Shown: one piece after another, positions 59,041 through 64,000 of the stretch | Numbering within the stretch: the first letter of the stretch is position 1 | How the letters are laid out: every line of letters begins with the position of its first letter | DNA from: Isoetes taiwanensis | Lineage: Eukaryota > Streptophyta > Lycopodiopsida > Isoetales > Isoetaceae | Assembly: GCA_021234155.1 (NCBI GenBank) | Contig: JAJEKV010000040.1 | Coordinates: 7,496,438-7,560,437, forward strand | Length of the DNA stretch: 64,000 bases | Direction: 5' to 3' | Position numbers and translations under genes: made by a program | Notes under the pieces: model-generated | Databases searched by the model: none | What the model was told of the DNA's origin: nothing | What the model saw: the letters and a program-made list of their open reading frames with translations, nothing else

Positions 59041-62000
59041 ATTACAATAAGGCGCACACTTCAAATGATAAATGTTTTGAAGACGAGCATATTGCAATGC
59101 CAAAAATGAACTAGCCAAAGCAACTAAAACACGCATAATAATTTCTTGTGGGTGTAGCATAAATTCTTTGCACAATGCATTCTTTTTTATCTTCTAGCCA
59201 TAGCTAGCTATATTAGTATTTGGACCCGAATAGTGTTGGCATTTCTATTTTCTGCTGTTTGTAGGGTTTCTTCGAGAGAGCTCTTCAATCTTCCGATGAT
59301 CCTCCTCCAGATACCCTTCTAGACCAGACCAGACCAGAATTGGGCCGGATCAAGCAGTTCATGTTCATTTTTTCCATCCATTGATATAAGTATTCTTCAC
59401 GTCTCCGAAGCAAAAACATCGATAGTGACAAACGACGAAACTGTGCTGATGGCTTGGTTGAAGCCAAATATCCCACATGCCAAACGCTAGAAACGGGGAC
59501 TAACCTACCTTCTATAAGGCTGTGCAGCAAACCGAAAACTCAGCAAGCCGTGTGATGAGCACAGAGCGAACTATTCTTTCGCCTTTTACTAAAGAATACC
59601 GTGCGCTCGTCACAATCAGCGGCATATGCCATTTTTTGGAATGCCTTCTCTTTGGAGAAGGCCCAACAAAAGAATTTCAAGTAGCATGTTGAATCCATAC
59701 TATACTAACCGGTTATATGTGCTTGCAGGCTTTGTCTCTGTTATTTCATCTGTGCAGAAAGATATGGTATGATCTTCTACCTTTAGCTTGTTTGTTAGCT
59801 GAAATTGCTGCAACATGATTAATATTTTCTCACCTGCTGCTGCGTACTGGAATATGAAGAGAACTTCTGAAGCAGCTTATAGCAAGGGAATATCAAGGAA
59901 AGAATAAACAGAGCTCACCTTCAGAGTTGAGAGGTTTAAGACGTTTTGTATCAGACCTGCCAGATGAAAACATCATTACTAGGTGCATACGATACAAGAC
60001 TTAGCTAAATGTCAAATAAATGTGAATTAACTACACAAGATGAATGAAAGCTCATGAGAACCAGCCAAACCGAGGAGCTATTGCTTGATGCAGCCCAACC
60101 TATGGTTTCGCTGGGATTTACTAATGTCTAGCAACAAATTATGTCAGTTGCAATGATAACCGCATAGTATGGCCTTTAGTTTCTCTAATTGCTGTGATGG
60201 GCACAAATTGCTAGGAGTAATTACCTAGAGACTTGAGTACAAAATGCAGCTGCTTTTAGCTTAGTTGGGGTTGCCATCCATCTTCCCATCTTGTGCTTAT
60301 TTCAATATCCAGAACAAACACTGTTGACATCCACTTGAGCTGCTTCAAATCGAAACTAGAATCATGTTTGAACGATTCAAATGTTCCATATAGTAAAGTG
60401 AGGAGATGCTACGCTGACATTTTCTAAATGACATAATAAAGGCCGTATATAGACAAGCTATATTCCTGATAAATCAGGCTAAACATTTGCTTCACATATA
60501 GTTGCCTGTGCATTATTGGTCTCTTAAATTTAAAACGCGATGGCTTCCTTCGCCTATTTCTTACCTTCTCTGAATTCAAGGTAAGGTGATGGTCTACACC
60601 ATCTAAAGCATCTCAGTAACTTGGAAGTCATAAATTGTGATCTGTGGTGTCTCTGTCTATTTTTCTTCTCTTTAGCAGGCTTGCCTAACCCCCCTTACAA
60701 CAATTTTTGCAATGGACTCGAGTTCTGTTGCAGATATAGATGCGGTGCAAACACCTCTCCAAGAGACGGAAGTGGACATTTCATCTTTCTTGTGTGTTAA
60801 ACAAGACTACTAGGTCATTAAACTGCTCGATGTATCAGTAAATGCAGCCAGCAGAAGCAACATTAGACACTGGGCAGAAAAGCTTTATGCATAGTTCTTT
60901 ATTGCAGTGACAGAAAAACTTGCTATCAGGAGGAAGGAAGCTTGCGGTAACTTGTGTTATAGAAGCATTGGTGGAAGCTAAGTCAATCCTACCCGTTTAA
61001 GGAAGCTATAGTGTTCGTGATTTGTGGTGGAAACTATCATGAATAAGGGATTCTCCAAGAATTAGCTCAAAGGCAACCAACAAAGTCTGTAATATATGGC
61101 TCGGGAATTAAGTTTGTTCTATTATCTCTTGCGAATTTATTCTCTATGGTTTTGGAAGATGATACTGCCCTCCATGCCATCTACACTACACATGGTGAAC
61201 ATCCTGTATGATGCTTGATTCTCAAGTGCAGTCAGTGTTGACTTTATGATGGTGAAACTCTCTGACAACTTTATATGGACAACGTAGGGCATGATAGAAT
61301 TTGATTGGGGAACTTGTTGAAATTGAGGTATCATCTCTTGGCTTTTGAAAGCAGTTGTGATAAGTTCTGCATAGAAGGCAATAGCGACTGTTAGTTATGT
61401 ATCTGCACATGAAGGAATATACCAAGACGATGGATTGTTGCCTTTGGAGGAAAGACGAAAATTTGAGGTTTGTTTCATTTGCTTAAGCATTGAATTTCTA
61501 AATGGTCTCATGACTCTAAATGATCTTGTTGGATTGGCTGGTATTTGTAAAGGATAATGTGAAACTAGAGAAGAGGAGGCAAAGGAGGAATTACCTTTTC
61601 TTTATCATTGTCCAGCAAGCTTCATTTCTTGTTAGGAAGATTTCTATTTAGGCCAAGGCAGCCAGAAATGGATGAGAATAGCACCGCTGCATATGAGAAC
61701 ATCAGTTTTCTATAAGTTCTATCCTGTTTCTATCCCTGATGCTCTGGATATTAGAATTCAAGGTAATAGTCAGATCAATATTCTCTTTGACATCTTTGTC
61801 TCCACTGACTGGCTTAGCCTTTTAACATAGATTGCCTTCATAAACCGCTATTATAAGAAAGCCAACGAAGCATCCTAATGTCTATAGGAGAATTTTAATG
61901 TCTATAAGAAAGATGGCCTTTGTTGTTAGGGGTCATAATTGCAACTGTATCATAAATTTTCACTGTTGGTCACGATGCTCAGTGATATATTTACGTGACC

Positions 62001-63070
62001 CATTCCAATGATGAGTTTGAGCTGTATGCCCCTTTATCTCAATTTCCACCATGTTCTAAGCAATATATCTGTTTCAATGCGGTGGACATGTCTTGGATTG
62101 TGTGCTGCTTTCCAAATGGAGTCCTTATATGGTGAACATGTCTTGTTTTACATTAGATTGGAATTATACATTAGATTGGAACTATAAAACCTAAACCCTG
62201 GCTGATCATGTTTTCAGCTGCCCTAGGAGGGAAGAGTTTTTAGAGATTACATGCGATAAGATTCAGACTCTGTCTCCTTCTTTTGTGGCCATGTCATCCC
62301 GTCTTGCAGATGACAGATGGCATTTAGAAGCTTCTGCTCCCAGACTCGAATCATTAACACTGGCTTTTAATTAGTTGCTTCCCCTTGGTTGTCCGTTCTA
62401 CTCTTGCATTGGAACTGTATGAGAGAATGTGGTGCATTGCAATAAGTGTCCCCTTTTTTTTTGTCACCCCTGTTGAGCTGGATCCTGGCACCACTGTTCA
62501 CCCTATGAACTGGCCAATACCTCCAAACTGTTAGACACAGTTAAACCTTATATAACCTTGAGATGTTATAATACAGAGGATCAAACTCCAAAGCAAAGTA
62601 TTATCTTGAATTTACAATAGTTAGCTGCGAGATAAGATATATAGCTATCTAGACATGTTTTGGCTTGATGCCTCTGCAAGGACATGGTATGAAAGAAAGG
62701 AGATATTACAACTGCAAAATAACCAACTATAACTAGAAGCCATGGTAGATGTTGGCAACTCAATCAATCTCAGAGATAAACAATAAGCTGATAGAAAACA
62801 GAGGATCTAAATTCAGTTATGCACTGCCACACATTCTATTGAGTAACCATCATGCATTTGGAATATTTACAACAATAGCTGCAAACAACTTCTTGTCTGA
62901 CCAACAATCATTTGCCATAATTTAGCATTATCTCCTTGTATTTCTAATCAAAGTTTTCACAACTCATATGTGTCCATTACAACACGATGCTTTGAAAGAA
63001 AGGATTATACATAACCACGATAAATGTTACCAAGGCTAATGCGCGCACTGGATATCAACTTCTCGAGGTC
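59041..63070. other. Gene-poor stretch
   Basis: No gene could be assembled. Weak traces only: an exon-like segment between ag and gt near 59730-59766 and a short frame at about 60713-60812 (MDSSSVADIDAVQTPLQETE). Short repeats: agaccagaccagaccagaa at 59322-59340 and a duplicated tacattagattggaa at about 62150-62180. A T-run is at 62454-62462. Confidence 0.4.
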
Positions 63071-63077
63071 TTAAACT

Positions 63078-63553
63078 TTGCTATGAATTTTCAAGATAGC
63101 ACACTAAAATCACTTGTTCCTGATCAAGTTGCCGAAGAAAATATGCAGGAACTAATTCGGGCTCAACAGAACATTTTATATATGTAGACAAAGGTCTTCC
63201 CTTTAAAATATACTTGCCCAGTTTGGCATAACTCATACTCTCTTTTGGAACTTTGATAAGAGCCCCCAACAAGCACATGTTTGAGCTTCCAATCCCAATA
63301 TACAATATTTTCCATCACACCAATAATTCGTATTGTTTATTCTTCAATCACAAAACTTAATCTGGCAAACTCCGTCTCAGGAAGCGCAAGGAATGGGAAT
63401 ATTCTTCATTGCCTTATGAATTCAATGCCAACCTTTCCGGAGTTTCTGATCTGGGCTCCTGTAATTGGCACCACAATTTCATCGGCCGATGATCGTTGCT
63501 CTTCCATAGGCACAAGTTCTCTTAAATATTGCAACTGCGAAAGCACCTTATGA
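63078..63553 (-). CDS. Possible exon fragments of an unrecognised gene or pseudogene
   Basis: Two minus-strand open stretches follow each other: about 63553-63406 (VLSQLQYLRELVPMEEQRSS, EIVVPITGAQIRNSGKVGIE, ending in a stop) and 63305-63081 (YAKLGKYILKGRPLSTYIKC, VPAYFLRQLDQEQVILVCYL, ending in a stop). The residue mix looks protein-like, but the two are in different frames with stops between them, and I find no clear splice sites. It could be a decayed gene or a retrocopy. The plus-strand frame over the same bases is the shadow. Confidence 0.25.
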
Positions 63554-64000
63554 AACAACCCATATTAACAAGGTGTTGTGCCTGCAGGGTTGCCATCCCG
63601 GGCAGCGAGGGCTGATACCTTCATGCTAATTAGGCTTGACTATATTGATTGTTCATGAATAGTGCTTTGGCATTCATGTATCACAATCACCATGGGAGTG
63701 TATCTTCATGAGAGTGTGTTTTCATGTTTCTTGATTGGTCATTTCATGTGTCGAGCCTTATTAGTGGTCTGATCAGGGGAAATGTTTTCTGCTGTTTTCT
63801 TTTCTTTTCTTTATAGATTGCACATGTACAGAGAAGAAACATCCAAAGTTCAATGTCTGAACCAAATGGAATTGACATAATCATATTCTTCGTTTTGTAT
63901 ATGGCACAAAGGGAAGGATAAGTGTTCAAATATGTCATTTTAGTGTCTGATTCTCCACTTCTTTCTGACAAAGGGTTGGTTTATCAAAAGCTAATTGACT
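63554..64000. other. No gene seen
   Basis: Sequence to the window's edge shows no feature I can support. Confidence 0.4.

Noticed and set aside
49285-59045. Target duplication for the family A element
   Set aside because: The five bases on the left (ttctt) and right (attac) do not match, so no duplication can be claimed.
1-64000. CRISPR arrays, bacterial operons, phage or defence systems
   Set aside because: There are no regularly spaced identical repeats and no prokaryotic gene organisation; all signs are of plant nuclear DNA.

Overview
This looks like nuclear DNA of a seed plant. The evidence is an intron-containing plant metal-chelate transporter gene, plant-type LINE, Ty1/copia and long-LTR retrotransposon remnants, and low gene density. 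I cannot name the species. Most of the 64 kb is decayed mobile DNA. The only intact protein gene I can assemble is a Yellow Stripe-Like (YSL) transporter at 36284-38888 on the plus strand: seven exons, consistent splice phases, 686 codons plus stop.

Layout. At 1-1000 there are one or two exon-like pieces of an unrecognised gene. At 3.0-3.2 kb there is a tRNA-derived SINE-like repeat. From 3.5 to 23.7 kb there is a nearly unbroken run of broken LINEs (L1-type), several in tandem on the plus strand (about 5.9-11.6, 11.6-17.0 and 17.0-20.7 kb), with other pieces on either strand. At 24-27.2 kb lie a TTCTA microsatellite, a second SINE-like copy and two more LINE fragments. At 27.7-32.5 kb an old LTR is split by a complete 3.2 kb LTR element with a perfect 5-bp target duplication (ACTTT). 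The YSL gene follows at 36.3-38.9 kb, then a gene-poor AT-rich stretch with three tandem duplications. At 42.9-47.3 kb two Ty1/copia remnants lie on the minus strand, one apparently inserted into the other. A hAT-type transposase remnant lies at 47.8-48.3 kb. At 49.3-59.0 kb is a 9.75 kb LTR element on the minus strand with 1.56-1.58 kb LTRs and no recognisable coding interior (LARD-like). The rest, 59-64 kb, is almost featureless except for a doubtful minus-strand coding trace near 63 kb.

The genes do not form a pathway: one host gene sits among nested transposons. The most informative observations are the nested LTR element with its target duplication, the non-coding long-LTR element and its distant relative in the same window, several tRNA-like heads, GC-rich internal arrays, and differences between LTR copies that cluster at CG-rich spots. 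I saw no CRISPR array, rRNA gene, functional tRNA gene or bacterial-type system.
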